DNA from: a bacterium
GTDB lineage: Bacteria; Bacteroidota; Bacteroidia; Chitinophagales; Saprospiraceae
Assembly: GCA_024742755.1 (NCBI GenBank)
Contig: JANSXW010000023.1
Location: 1-57,148 of the forward strand
Direction: 5' to 3'
Length of the DNA stretch: 57,148 bases
Shown here: piece by piece, positions 44,497 through 52,353 of the stretch
Layout of the letters: every line of letters begins with the position of its first letter
Position numbering within the stretch: the stretch's first letter is position 1
Translations under genes and position numbers: made by a program
Notes under the pieces: generated by a model
What the model was told of the DNA's origin: nothing
Seen by the model: only the letters and a program-made list of their open reading frames with translations
Database searches by the model: none

Positions 44497-45711
44497 ATGA
44501 AAGAAACTTACATTATTGATGCCGTACGGACGCCAATCGGCAAGTTCACTGGCACCCTGTCCCCTATCCGGACCGATGACCTGGCAGCGCACGTACTGAA
44601 AGCCCTTACGGGCCGCCACCCCGATATTCCCGGTGAAGCTTACGCCGATGTCATCATGGGCTGTGCCAATCAGGCCGGAGAAGACAACCGCAATGTGGCG
44701 CGGATGGCGTTGCTTTTGGCAGGCCTCCCCTACGCTGTGCCCGGCGAAACCGTCAACCGCCTGTGCGCTTCCGGCATGTCAGCCGTCATCCATGCCAACC
44801 GGGCTATAAAAACCGGCGACGGCGACCTGTTCATTGCCGGTGGCGTGGAGCATATGACCCGCGGCCCCTGGGTGATTTCCAAAGTCTCCAAGCCCTACGG
44901 CAGAGACGCGCAGATGCACGACTCCAGCTTTGGCTGGCGCTTTGTCAACCCCAAAATGGAGGCAGCCTACGGGACCGATGGTATGGGGCAGACCGCAGAG
45001 AACCTGGTAGAAAAGTACGGGATCAGCCGGGAGGACCAGGACCAATTCGCAGCCTGGTCGCAGGAAAAAGCAGCGGCAGCACAGGCTTCAGGAAGATTAG
45101 GCCAGGAGATCGTCCCCGTGCCCATCCCAAGGCGCAAGGCCGACCCTGTTTTATTTGAAAAAGATGAATTCATTCGCCCCGGCACCACTCTGGAAGTACT
45201 GTCTAAGCTCCGCACTGCCTTCAAGCCCGCAGATCAGGGCGGCACGGTGACCGCCGGCAATGCCAGTGGGCTCAACGACGGCGCAGCTGCCATGCTCGTT
45301 GCATCAGAAGACGGGGTCAGGCAATACAGCTTAACACCTATGGCACGTATTGTCAGCTCTGCCGTGGTGGGCGTGGAACCCCGCATCATGGGCATAGGCC
45401 CGGTCCGGGCATCCAATCAGGCATTGGCGAAAGCCGGCCTCACGATGGACGATATGGATATCATTGAACTCAACGAAGCCTTTGCCGCTCAGGCCCTGGC
45501 CTGTACCCGGCAATGGGGCGTTGCGGACGATGACCCGCGCATCAACCCGAACGGCGGCGCCATCGCCATCGGGCACCCGCTGGGCATGACCGGTACCCGC
45601 CTGCTGCAAACCGCAGCCCTTCAGCTTCAGCAAACGCAGCAGCGCTACGCTTTGGTGACCATGTGCATTGGGGTGGGGCAAGGCTATGCTACCATTATTG
45701 AGCGCGTGTAA
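44497..45711 (+). CDS. pcaF: 3-oxoadipyl-CoA thiolase (thiolase family)
   Basis: 404 residues. It cleaves 3-oxoadipyl-CoA to succinyl-CoA and acetyl-CoA at the end of aromatic catabolism (beta-ketoadipate or phenylacetate routes). Catalytic Cys 90 in [11 protein letters not shown], His in [14 protein letters not shown] and the final Cys in CIGVGQG are all present. Segments such as [15 protein letters not shown] and [14 protein letters not shown] are those I associate with PcaF/PaaJ rather than with biosynthetic acetyl-CoA acetyltransferase. No other aromatic-ring gene adjoins, so use in beta-oxidation or phenylacetate breakdown cannot be settled. ATG 44497 is chosen; a longer frame upstream has no family sequence. 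Confidence 0.87.
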   Translation: MKETYIIDAVRTPIGKFTGTLSPIRTDDLAAHVLKALTGRHPDIPGEAYADVIMGCANQAGEDNRNVARMALLLAGLPYAVPGETVNRLCASGMSAVIHANRAIKTGDGDLFIAGGVEHMTRGPWVISKVSKPYGRDAQMHDSSFGWRFVNPKMEAAYGTDGMGQTAENLVEKYGISREDQDQFAAWSQEKAAAAQASGRLGQEIVPVPIPRRKADPVLFEKDEFIRPGTTLEVLSKLRTAFKPADQGGTVTAGNASGLNDGAAAMLVASEDGVRQYSLTPMARIVSSAVVGVEPRIMGIGPVRASNQALAKAGLTMDDMDIIELNEAFAAQALACTRQWGVADDDPRINPNGGAIAIGHPLGMTGTRLLQTAALQLQQTQQRYALVTMCIGVGQGYATIIERV

Positions 45712-45715
45712 ACAG

Positions 45716-45744
45716 TAAAGCCCCGCTCCGTTGGCGAGGCTTTA
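45716..45744. terminator. Hairpin between convergent genes
   Basis: TAAAGCC (45716-45722) pairs with GGCTTTA (45738-45744); CGC/GCG extends the stem after one C-A mismatch, loop of 7 bases. It lies 5 bases after the thiolase stop and could end both converging transcripts, though T-tracts are weak. Confidence 0.65.
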
Positions 45745-45817
45745 TCGTCCGTTTTCAGTGCGCAGTAGCTGATCAGACTTAATGATCAGCTACCGCCTCA
45801 TAGCTTAAATTCCAGGG

Positions 45818-46186
45818 CTATTTCCGGACCTTGTCTGAAGTCATGATAGTTCCGTCTTTGATGCGGACCACCACAATCACTTCATCATTGCCTTGTTTGG
45901 CGGTCAACAGGTAGCGGCCATCTTCCACTTCTTTGAGGTCGTAGATTCGGGCGTAACCGTTGTGGTTTTTGATCAGGTCGCGGTGCAGGGTCTTGCCGTT
46001 CCTATCGGTCAGTTCCACCGTTGCGGTTTGTTGCTGAAGGTTGACCAGCTGAATGCGCAGGGTTTGATCAGGCATCACTTTGGAAAGCAGCCGCATCGGG
46101 CTGTTGTCTGTCGTATTGGCCTGGGCGGCAAAAGTAATTAGCGCAAACAGGGATGCCAGGGCACCCGTTTTAATCCATTTCATCAT
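45818..46186 (-). CDS. Small secreted protein (beta-rich)
   Basis: 122 residues, not recognised. A signal peptide (MKWIKTGALASLFALITFAAQA) is followed by one compact beta-sandwich-like domain: LLSKVMPDQTLRIQLVNLQQ, TATVELTDRNGKTLHRDLI, RIYDLKEVEDGRYLLTAKQGNDEVIVVVRIKDG. The strand pattern and DLKEVEDGRYLL resemble T9SS-tail-like or FlgD-like Ig modules standing alone, but the usual NPxxD start is missing. It is probably periplasmic or surface exposed. It is convergent with the thiolase gene and follows about 1.1 kb without a convincing gene. Confidence 0.7.
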   Translation of the reverse strand: MMKWIKTGALASLFALITFAAQANTTDNSPMRLLSKVMPDQTLRIQLVNLQQQTATVELTDRNGKTLHRDLIKNHNGYARIYDLKEVEDGRYLLTAKQGNDEVIVVVRIKDGTIMTSDKVRK

Positions 46187-46297
46187 TACAGTCGGGTTTT
46201 GATTAAAAAATATCTTGGGTGATCATGTGTTGAGGCAAAAGTGGAAAGCTCCAGGTACAGATGCGATGATAATCGATCAACAGGCGACAAGCATAGA

Positions 46298-46326
46298 CAA
46301 AAAAGGTAGGCCCTGACGGGCCTACC
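46298..46326 (-). terminator. Strong minus-strand terminator
   Basis: GGTAGGCCC (46305-46313) and GGGCCTACC (46318-46326) form a perfect 9-bp stem with a TGAC loop; in the minus direction it is followed by six T (46304-46299). It would end a transcript coming from the right, where no convincing gene is seen. Confidence 0.8.
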
Positions 46327-46616
46327 AACGGAGGAGTTACACGCTTGCTTGGGTTAATTGGGGCAAGGGACCGGGAATACCTGAAGGTCACGCCAGGGGG
46401 ATAAAGGGCGTCCCCGAGGCCAGGTATTTACCGATAGGCGGAGGAAGGGTTGCTCCCTGAAGGGCCGCCGTATACATCGGTACAGATGCCTTGCGCCTCC
46501 TCCTATAAAAAATGGTGCTTCCAAATTTGAAGTTGGTCCCCCGGACAGCAAAGAATACTGCATGAGTGCTATCGGCGAGGTAAAAGGAATGCAGCCAAAT
46601 GAATATTTCATAAAGG

Positions 46617-46668
46617 TAGTCGACTGTCCCTCCGTGCAGAAGACTGCCCACTTCGGGCAGTCGACTTA
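46617..46668. repeat. Overlapping, mutually exclusive inverted repeats
   Basis: GACTGCCC (46642-46649) and GGGCAGTC (46655-46662) form a perfect 8-bp stem with a 5-base loop. GTCGACTG (46619-46626) and CAGTCGAC (46658-46665) form a second 8-bp pairing that shares the right arm. The two folds exclude each other. Confidence 0.7.
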
Positions 46669-47233
46669 CTATGAATGTTCATGGGCTGTATCTTGACTCC
46701 GCTGTGTTGTTACATTTGGCACGGTGGGGGGGAAAGGTGTACCAAATACAACTCAGCGGTTGCGAAAAAACATTACAATGACTGCTTTGCAGCAAAGCAA
46801 AGACCAAATAAAAGTCGTGTTGAAGTGAATAGTGCTTGAAGCGTCAATGGTTGCACCTTGTGGTATTCATGAGTGGGGGGAACTCTGGAATAAACCTGTG
46901 CACTTTGACTGTTGAATGGGCCGAGATATACTCAAACCGGTATCAGGATGGGAATGCGTTTTTGGGAAGGATTCGTTGGTCGTGCATATTTGTTTAATCA
47001 AGTCAAATCATAAATAACCGACTTGCACTTGCAAGATACTCCGCAATCGAAAAAAATAATGTATTATAAAAAAATTTTTGTGACATAGAAAAACTCTAAA
47101 AATGGAAGCTTTATTTTATTGCTTACAAGTTTTCATGCCGCATTTATCTCAATATTTTGTGACTAAAATCGAGCAGGTGTTTATTGGTACCCCCGAGCCT
47201 TCACAACCTGAAAAGGATTTACCGAATAATGTC

Positions 47234-47241
47234 TACTTTTG
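47234..47241 (+). promoter_or_regulatory. -7 element TACTTTTG for the deiodinase-like gene
   Basis: TACTTTTG is an exact TAnnTTTG match 38 bases before ATG 47280. It excludes the longer frame from 47184, which would start upstream of the promoter. Confidence 0.55.
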
Positions 47242-47279
47242 CAGCGAGGTTTGCAACCGGTCAACACAAATCCACCAAG

Positions 47280-47951
47280 ATGTCAACAACGGAGCATAAT
47301 TTTATCAACTACAAATGCATACGGTATCCTAAGGCAGAGATGCTCAACCGCAGCCGGGAGTATTATCAGTTTATGGACCGCCGGCGCACTATTCGGGACT
47401 TTTCCGATAAGCCGGTACCCTATGAGATCATTGAAAATATTGTCATGACGGCCTCTACGGCGCCTTCCGGTGCCCACAAACAACCGTGGTCGTTTTGTAT
47501 TATAGCAGACCCTCAGCTGAAAAAGGAAATCCGGGAGGCTGCCGAGAAGGAGGAGTACGACAACTACAACGGCCGGATGTCAGAAGAGTGGCTGGAAGAC
47601 CTTCAGCCCTTCGGGACCGACTGGAAAAAGCCTTTTTTGGAGATTGCGCCTTACCTGATTGTGATTTTCAAGAAGCCGTACGATCTGGTGGATGGGGAGA
47701 AAAAGAAGAACTACTATGTGAATGAATCCGTAGGCCTGGCTGCCGGCTTTCTGCTTACGGCCATTCACAATGCCGGCCTCGTGGCGGTGACCCACACGCC
47801 GAGCCCTATGAACTTCCTCCATACCATACTGAAGCGGCCCGAAAACGAGCGCGCCTTTTTGCTCATCCCCGTAGGCTACCCCGGCACTGAGGTCAAGGTG
47901 CCCGACATTAGCCGAAAGGCCAAAGACGAGGTATTGATTTACTATCCCTAA
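47280..47951 (+). CDS. Nitroreductase-fold flavoprotein, iodotyrosine deiodinase (IYD) type
   Basis: 223 residues from ATG 47280. Known IYDs use FMN to remove halogen from mono- and diiodotyrosine; homologues exist in bacteria, including Haliscomenobacter of the same group. Seen here: the FMN phosphate site FMDRRRTIRDFSD (31-43), STAPSGAHKQPWSF (59-72), and the substrate lid. The three lid residues that bind the zwitterion of halotyrosine in the human enzyme (Glu157, Tyr161, Lys182) align with Glu 92, Tyr 96 and Lys 117 in EEYDNYNGRM and TDWKKPFL. The C-terminal half (NAGLVAVTHTPSP, LLIPVGYPG) also follows the human protein, without its membrane anchor. It leads an apparent operon with NRDE, ATP-grasp and flavin reductase genes. 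Confidence 0.85.
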   Translation: MSTTEHNFINYKCIRYPKAEMLNRSREYYQFMDRRRTIRDFSDKPVPYEIIENIVMTASTAPSGAHKQPWSFCIIADPQLKKEIREAAEKEEYDNYNGRMSEEWLEDLQPFGTDWKKPFLEIAPYLIVIFKKPYDLVDGEKKKNYYVNESVGLAAGFLLTAIHNAGLVAVTHTPSPMNFLHTILKRPENERAFLLIPVGYPGTEVKVPDISRKAKDEVLIYYP

Positions 47952-47959
47952 CCTGATTT

Positions 47960-48703
47960 ATGTGTACTGTAACTTATCTGCCCAAAACCGATGGCGGCTT
48001 TCTGTTTACATCCAACCGGGATGAGGCCCCGCACCGGTCCCCTGAAAACCTGGACACCACTACCATAGGCCGCACGCAACTGCTGTTCCCCCGCGATACT
48101 GCCGCCGGCGGCACCTGGATCATCGCAGCCGCGAACGGAACCGTGGCCTGCATACTCAATGGTGCCTTTGTGCGGCACAAGCACCGGCCTCCCTACCGGC
48201 GCAGCCGGGGGCTTATGGCGCTGGACTTTTTCAGCTTCGATACCCTCCATGCCTTTGTGCGACAGTATACCTTCGATGGCATGGAGCCCTTTACCATGGT
48301 GGTGGTTGGAAAAAAGCAGGTAACCGACCTCCGCTGGGATGGCACACAGCTCAGCGTTCAGGAAAAAAATGCCAACCGCCCGCACCTATGGTCCTCCCCC
48401 ACCCTTTACACCCCGGAGATGCAGGGGAAACGGGAGCAATGGTTTGGCGAATGGCTGGCCGGGCGGGACACCTTTGAGCAAAGCGCTATACTGCACTGGC
48501 ACCGCACAGCCGGGGAAGGCGACCCGGAAAACGATGTCGTGATGAACCGGAATAACATCGTCCGGACCGTCAGCATCAGCAGTATCGAAGCTACGCCACT
48601 GCAGCTGGACTTTACCTACCACGACCTGCTGCGGCAACAAACCAAAAAGGCACAACTGCCCGTTACTCATGAAGCGCTGGCCGTCCACCACCACAAAAAT
48701 TAA
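47960..48703 (+). CDS. NRDE/TANGO2-family protein
   Basis: 247 residues. Starts with MCTVTYLPKTDGGFLFTSNRDEAPHR: the invariant Cys 2 and the Asn-Arg-Asp-Glu motif (residues 19-22) name the family, whose fold resembles N-terminal nucleophile hydrolases with Cys 2 as candidate nucleophile. AAGGTWIIAAANGTVACILNGAF and MVVVGKKQVTDLRWDG are further matches. Human TANGO2 has been linked to heme trafficking and lipid metabolism; bacterial roles are unsettled. It lies 8 bases after the deiodinase-like gene and its end overlaps the ATP-grasp gene by 35 bases, so these are co-transcribed. Confidence 0.88.
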   Translation: MCTVTYLPKTDGGFLFTSNRDEAPHRSPENLDTTTIGRTQLLFPRDTAAGGTWIIAAANGTVACILNGAFVRHKHRPPYRRSRGLMALDFFSFDTLHAFVRQYTFDGMEPFTMVVVGKKQVTDLRWDGTQLSVQEKNANRPHLWSSPTLYTPEMQGKREQWFGEWLAGRDTFEQSAILHWHRTAGEGDPENDVVMNRNNIVRTVSISSIEATPLQLDFTYHDLLRQQTKKAQLPVTHEALAVHHHKN

Positions 48704-49718
48704 GCTGCGCAACTGGGAATACTGGCCCTCCAAAGCCTTTTATTATCCCATTGCCCCCTACCTGATCTGGCTCATGATCAAAGCCCGGCACATGTGCTAC
48801 TGGTCTGCGGTCAACCCGGGCATTTACACCGCAGGCATGGGCATGGAGTCTAAATTCGACACCCTGCAGCTCCTGCCGGCAACTTACCGCCCTCAATCCG
48901 TTTTCCTGCCCGCCGGTATTCCACAGGCACAAGTTGAAGAACGGCTAAGAAAGGCAGGGCTTACTTTCCCGCTGATTGCCAAGCCCGATCTCGGTTTTCG
49001 GGGGCTGCTCGTCCAAAAAGTAAAAGACATCGACGCCATGATGCAGCACCTTGGCCACCGGGCGATTCCGTTTATCGCTCAGGAGTACATAGACTGGCCG
49101 GAAGAAGTTGGGGTGTTGTACCACCGTATGCCGGGCGCGAAAAAGGGCGCGATCACCTCCGTGACCACCAAGGAGTTCTTGCATGTGCTGGGAGACGGAC
49201 AATCTACCGTACTGGAGCTGATACAGCAAAGCCCCCGGGCCCTGCTTCAGCTGGACCGTATCCGGGCGCTTTACCCCCATAAATTGGGGAAGGTCCCCGG
49301 GCCAGGCCAGCAGGTCCGCCTGGGTATTGTGGGCAACCACGCCAAGGGTACCCGCTTCATCAACAGCAACGACCTCATCAACGAAGACATGGTGGCTGTT
49401 TTTGACCGCATCAGTACACAAATTGACGGCTTTTACTACGGCCGGTTCGACCTGAAATGCCGCAGCCTGGACAGCCTTTTCACTGGTGAAGGCCTAAAAA
49501 TCATCGAAGTCAACGGCGTTTGCTCAGAACCCACCCATATTTATGACCCTCAACGGGGCACCTACTGGTCCGCCCTGCGCGACCTGGCGCGGCACTGGTC
49601 CATTATTTATCGAATCGCCCGCCACAACCGGCGCAATGGCGTCCCGCTCTTGTCCCACGCCAAGACCGCCTGTGCCTTTCTGGACCTCTTTGCCTATCAG
49701 CGGAAAGTGGGGAAATAA
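48669..49718 (+). CDS. ATP-grasp-fold ligase, unknown substrate
   Basis: 349 residues. It starts inside the NRDE gene (35-base overlap). The N-terminal part is hydrophobic (WPSKAFYYPIAPYLIWLMIKA, about 17-38). The ATP-grasp core shows FPLIAKPDLGFRGLLVQKV (Lys for ATP phosphates), FIAQEYIDWPEEVGVLYHR (adenine/hinge Glu), GDGQSTVLELI, YYGRFDLKCRSL and the metal-binding IIEVNGVCSEP, the D-Ala-D-Ala-ligase-like order. ATP-grasp enzymes join a carboxylate to an amine or thiol through an acyl phosphate. A substrate cannot be read; an amino-acid or peptide ligase would fit the neighbourhood of a tyrosine-type flavoenzyme, but this is inference. Confidence 0.8.
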   Translation: MKRWPSTTTKIKLRNWEYWPSKAFYYPIAPYLIWLMIKARHMCYWSAVNPGIYTAGMGMESKFDTLQLLPATYRPQSVFLPAGIPQAQVEERLRKAGLTFPLIAKPDLGFRGLLVQKVKDIDAMMQHLGHRAIPFIAQEYIDWPEEVGVLYHRMPGAKKGAITSVTTKEFLHVLGDGQSTVLELIQQSPRALLQLDRIRALYPHKLGKVPGPGQQVRLGIVGNHAKGTRFINSNDLINEDMVAVFDRISTQIDGFYYGRFDLKCRSLDSLFTGEGLKIIEVNGVCSEPTHIYDPQRGTYWSALRDLARHWSIIYRIARHNRRNGVPLLSHAKTACAFLDLFAYQRKVGK

Positions 49719-49808
49719 CGCCTGCCATCTGTTCTCCCCAAAAAGAGCCGAACCTATTGCCGCAGATGCTGTTTGAGCCATTGCACACCAACTTTTCGCA
49801 AATAACTT

Positions 49809-50423
49809 ATGCAGAAGCAATTTTCTCTGGAGGACATCCTCGCTATGGAGCGTTTTTACCGGCGCGATTTCATGAATACCATTTCCGGTTACCGCAGTTG
49901 CCATTTGCTGGGCACGCTGAGCTATAAGAAAGTGCCTAATCTGGGGCTGTTCAACAGCATCACCCACGTAGGGGCCACGCCGCCTCACCTGGGCTTCATC
50001 ATGCGCCCGCTGACGGTGCCCCGGCAAACGTACCACAACATCAAGGCACAAGGATATTTCACCCTCAATCAGGTGACTGAGGAACTGATGCATCAGGCGC
50101 ATCAGGCTTCCGCCAAGTATGAACCGGACCACTCTGAGTTTGAAGCCGTAGGGCTGAAGACACAGTATACCAGCACCCACCCTGCGCCCTATGTCGCTGA
50201 AAGCCCGATCAAACTGGGGCTGGAATTGGCGGAGGAACACCACATTCAGGCTAACGGGTCCATCTTCGTGATTGGCAAAGTGGTGGAAGTCCTCATTGAC
50301 GAAGCCCTGATTGCGGAAGACGGGCATATCATGCTGGAGAAAGCCGGGATCCTTAGCGTTGCCGGGCTGGACAGCTACTACAAGCCTGCCTTGATTGACC
50401 GGTTGGATTATCCGAGGCCGTAG
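49809..50423 (+). CDS. Flavin reductase-like FMN-binding protein
   Basis: 204 residues. Flavin reductase-like split-barrel domain: MNTISGYRSCHLLGTLSYKKVPNLGLFNSITHVGATPPHLGF (about 22-63) and MRPLTVPRQTYHNIKAQGYFTLNQV are characteristic (FMN-binding, acting on NAD(P)H or as a flavin-transfer protein). IFVIGKVVEVLIDEALIAEDG is the later shared strand pair. It is 90 bases downstream of the ATP-grasp gene, same direction, and could supply reduced flavin to the deiodinase-like enzyme at the front of the run (inference; many members of this branch have no assigned partner). Confidence 0.85.
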   Translation: MQKQFSLEDILAMERFYRRDFMNTISGYRSCHLLGTLSYKKVPNLGLFNSITHVGATPPHLGFIMRPLTVPRQTYHNIKAQGYFTLNQVTEELMHQAHQASAKYEPDHSEFEAVGLKTQYTSTHPAPYVAESPIKLGLELAEEHHIQANGSIFVIGKVVEVLIDEALIAEDGHIMLEKAGILSVAGLDSYYKPALIDRLDYPRP

Positions 50424-50480
50424 TTTGAATGCATGAGCACATCCTCACAATCCTATGACAGCAGACTGTCTGACTTTTTC

Positions 50481-50488
50481 TATTTTTG
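50481..50488 (+). promoter_or_regulatory. -7 element TATTTTTG
   Basis: TATTTTTG matches TAnnTTTG and lies 48 bases before ATG 50537, separating the lipoprotein gene from the upstream operon. Confidence 0.45.
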
Positions 50489-50536
50489 CACGCGGTGCCC
50501 AATTTGGGCGTGCTGTATCAATCGAAAAAAGAGTTC

Positions 50537-51214
50537 ATGAAAAAGGTAGGCTATCTGCTATTTGTAACAGGCATTCTGACGGCTATCGGCTGTGGCAACC
50601 GCTTTCTCAGAGAAGTGGACACCAGCTATCCGACACGGTTTGATTTGGGGCAGTTCAGCCTCCTTGACGAGACGCGGACTCAACTCGCCTACCACGACCG
50701 GGAATCCGTCTTTTTTGTGGATGAGAACAGTGCTTCCGTGAGTTTTGATATCATTCATGCGGAAGCCCCTCGCATAGACTCCCTCGATGTGTTTATCGAC
50801 AACATCTACGATGACAGCACGGGCGTGCGCACAGCTTTCGTGTCCCAGTACCTTGACGATACACTGCGCAGCGCGGCACTGAACCTGGAGTTTATCGTAC
50901 GCCTGCGGGCGCGGCCCAACCTTTCCAATCCGGGCAGCCGGGATGTAGGCGACTGGGTGGAAGTCTGGTCTAAAGGCCCGGGTGAAACCGCGTTCCGGAA
51001 AACATTTGAGACCGTATTCAATCAGCGCAGTTGGCCCGGGGACGAGCTCACGCCACCGGTGGAGGAAGTGACCATTTTCAACCGTATTTTTCAGGAGGTA
51101 TGGATGCATCAGGTCGCCGGTGGGCCAGGCCAGGTCTGGTTCAACCGTCAGTATGGCATTGTCTCCTTTACAGATGGATCGGGGCGGCAGTGGCGGTTTC
51201 AGAATTTGGAGTAG
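50537..51214 (+). CDS. Lipoprotein of unknown function
   Basis: 225 residues from ATG 50537. Signal and lipobox (FVTGILTAIGCGN, Cys about 19) predict membrane anchoring. The rest is beta-rich (FDLGQFSLLDETRTQLAYHD, DENSASVSFDIIHAEAPRIDSLDVFIDN, EFIVRLRARPNL, HQVAGGPGQVWFNRQYGIVSFTDGSGRQW); the ending is typical of uncharacterised Bacteroidota lipoproteins that may take part in surface or gliding complexes, but I do not recognise a family. It has its own -7 element and no close downstream gene on this strand. Confidence 0.72.
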   Translation: MKKVGYLLFVTGILTAIGCGNRFLREVDTSYPTRFDLGQFSLLDETRTQLAYHDRESVFFVDENSASVSFDIIHAEAPRIDSLDVFIDNIYDDSTGVRTAFVSQYLDDTLRSAALNLEFIVRLRARPNLSNPGSRDVGDWVEVWSKGPGETAFRKTFETVFNQRSWPGDELTPPVEEVTIFNRIFQEVWMHQVAGGPGQVWFNRQYGIVSFTDGSGRQWRFQNLE

Positions 51215-51302
51215 GCAAGTTAGGGCACACCCGGAAAGTGCACTCTAAGGTTGTAATGGCAGTTCCAGAACCAGGAATAAGTCGGCCTGCACTTAAATGA
51301 TG

Positions 51303-51725
51303 CTATGTTGCCATTTCTAACTTTACTCTTCTGCCGAAACCCACATTATTCCAGCATTGATCTCCCGGAACGGCTGCTCCAGCCGGAAGTGCAGCTGATT
51401 TGAGTCCAGTGGCTTCAACCCGGCAGGGCTTGCGCTTTCCGAGCCTGAATAACCAAAGCAATGACCGACACAATCGCAGCGATAGCCAGGCGTACTGTAT
51501 GTACTGAGTACCTGACCAGTGATAATCCAGGGCCACTGCTCCAGCTACAGCCACGTTCATGACGAGGACGAGCAGGTTCAGCACGGGTTTGCGCCGGGGA
51601 TGGTTGAATTGCAGGAATGCCACCCCGTTGAAAACGGCCGCCAGCCCATGCACCAGGGCCAGCCAAAACCGCCCGGAGGGCCAGGCTGTCAGGGCACCAA
51701 GAAAAAATAAGCTGCCATTCAGCAA
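51303..51725 (-). CDS. Small membrane protein, C-terminal helix apparently frame-shifted
   Basis: 140 residues as read in one frame. Membrane helices: GSLFFLGALTAW (start), FWLALVHGLAAVFNGVAFLQF, VLNLLVLVMNVAVAGAVALDY. After about residue 80 (YIQYAW) the frame turns into a Cys/Arg-rich tail of about 60 residues. In the neighbouring frame the same DNA reads LAIAAIVSVIALVIQARKAQ and ends at a stop at 51415, a perfect fourth helix and short tail. A one-base change near 51486-51495 would join them into a 4-helix protein of about 104 residues. So this is either a recent frameshift or a sequencing error. Function unknown. Confidence 0.6.
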   Translation of the reverse strand: MLNGSLFFLGALTAWPSGRFWLALVHGLAAVFNGVAFLQFNHPRRKPVLNLLVLVMNVAVAGAVALDYHWSGTQYIQYAWLSLRLCRSLLWLFRLGKRKPCRVEATGLKSAALPAGAAVPGDQCWNNVGFGRRVKLEMAT

Positions 51726-51837
51726 AACAAAAAACGGGAAAAACGTTGCTTGCGGGCCATTGGGGCAGGTTGAGGTGACGGAATCGGAACCGATCTGCTT
51801 CTTTTATGCGAATGCTGCCACCTAAGGTAACAATTTC

Positions 51838-52284
51838 TCAAGACTCCGCCCGCCACCAAAGTGGCCCCACTGCCAGCAACAAAATCAGGGTATTAAAAAT
51901 TACATTCGGGGCATTCCCGGAAGCCACAGAGCCAGTGCTGTCCAGCACAAACCACGATAAAAGCCCGGACAAAACCACTCGCCGTACTTGCTCCGGAGCG
52001 GCATCAAACAGTCGGCCGGACATCCCCCAGATCGTTATGCCCCAACCCAGGAGGAACCCGCCGGTCAGGGCGGAGAGAAAGCGGGTCGTAGCAGCTTCAT
52101 AGCTTTGCGCCCCATCGAGCGGCCAACTGAGGAAGTCGAGCGCCCACCGGGCAGGTTCTGCGGTAGAAGGCATACTGCCAAGGAAGAAAACTGGCGCGAA
52201 AGCCCACACTGCGAAAGCCGTGAATTTCAGGTAACGCTTTTGGAAAGCAAGGGACCGGTAACGGGGTGTTGGAGTAAGGGACAT
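51838..52284 (-). CDS. Four-helix membrane protein under TetR control
   Basis: 148 residues from ATG 52284. Four predicted helices: KFTAFAVWAFAPVFFLGSM, FLSALTGGFLLGWGITIWGM, VRRVVLSGLLSWFVLDSTG and NVIFNTLILLLAVGPLWW, with short loops. No family was recognised with confidence; small integral proteins next to TetR genes are often their regulated targets. It lies 65 bases downstream of the tetR stop on the same strand, and the perfect palindrome at 52336-52353 sits 51 bases before the start, with a -7-like TAACTTG (minus, 52315-52309) between. A longer frame from 52335 would include the operator and is not preferred. Confidence 0.72.
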   Translation of the reverse strand: MSLTPTPRYRSLAFQKRYLKFTAFAVWAFAPVFFLGSMPSTAEPARWALDFLSWPLDGAQSYEAATTRFLSALTGGFLLGWGITIWGMSGRLFDAAPEQVRRVVLSGLLSWFVLDSTGSVASGNAPNVIFNTLILLLAVGPLWWRAES

Positions 52285-52335
52285 GGATAGCTTGTTTTGA
52301 TTCCACGGCAAGTTAGCGGGCCTGCCGGAGCTCAT

Positions 52336-52353
52336 TTAGACGGTACCGTCTAA
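52336..52353. promoter_or_regulatory. 18-bp perfect palindrome, likely TetR operator
   Basis: TTAGACGGTACCGTCTAA is its own reverse complement over all 18 bases, the size and form of TetR/AcrR operators (half-site TAGACGG). It covers the tetR stop codon (52350-52352) and lies upstream of the four-helix membrane gene, at the distance where the -33 element would be. Confidence 0.75.

Larger units (their letters stand above)
46187..47233. other. Long intergenic region with hairpins, no convincing gene
   Basis: About 1.05 kb. Minus-strand frames 46354-46611 and 46388-46651 exist but show no recognisable family, no signal peptide and overlapping alternatives. A terminator-like hairpin (46298-46326) and paired inverted repeats (46617-46668) are present, as is a plus-strand -7 match TACATTTG at 46711-46718. 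From about 46700 the sequence becomes clearly more AT-rich than the flanks. The right end contains the promoter of the following gene. I cannot name an RNA gene here (no match by eye to tmRNA, RNase P or SRP RNA). Confidence 0.5.

Noticed and set aside
46354..46651. Two overlapping minus-strand frames (85 and 87 codons) upstream of the strong terminator
   Set aside because: They overlap each other in different frames, show no family, signal peptide or consistent codon pattern, and no -7 element was found. Kept only as part of the intergenic finding.
46187..47233. Possible tmRNA, RNase P or SRP RNA in the long intergenic region
   Set aside because: No conserved sequence blocks of these RNAs were found on either strand.
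47102..47299. 65-codon plus-strand frame before the deiodinase-like gene
   Set aside because: It contains the -7 element of that gene and overlaps its start; composition is not protein-like.
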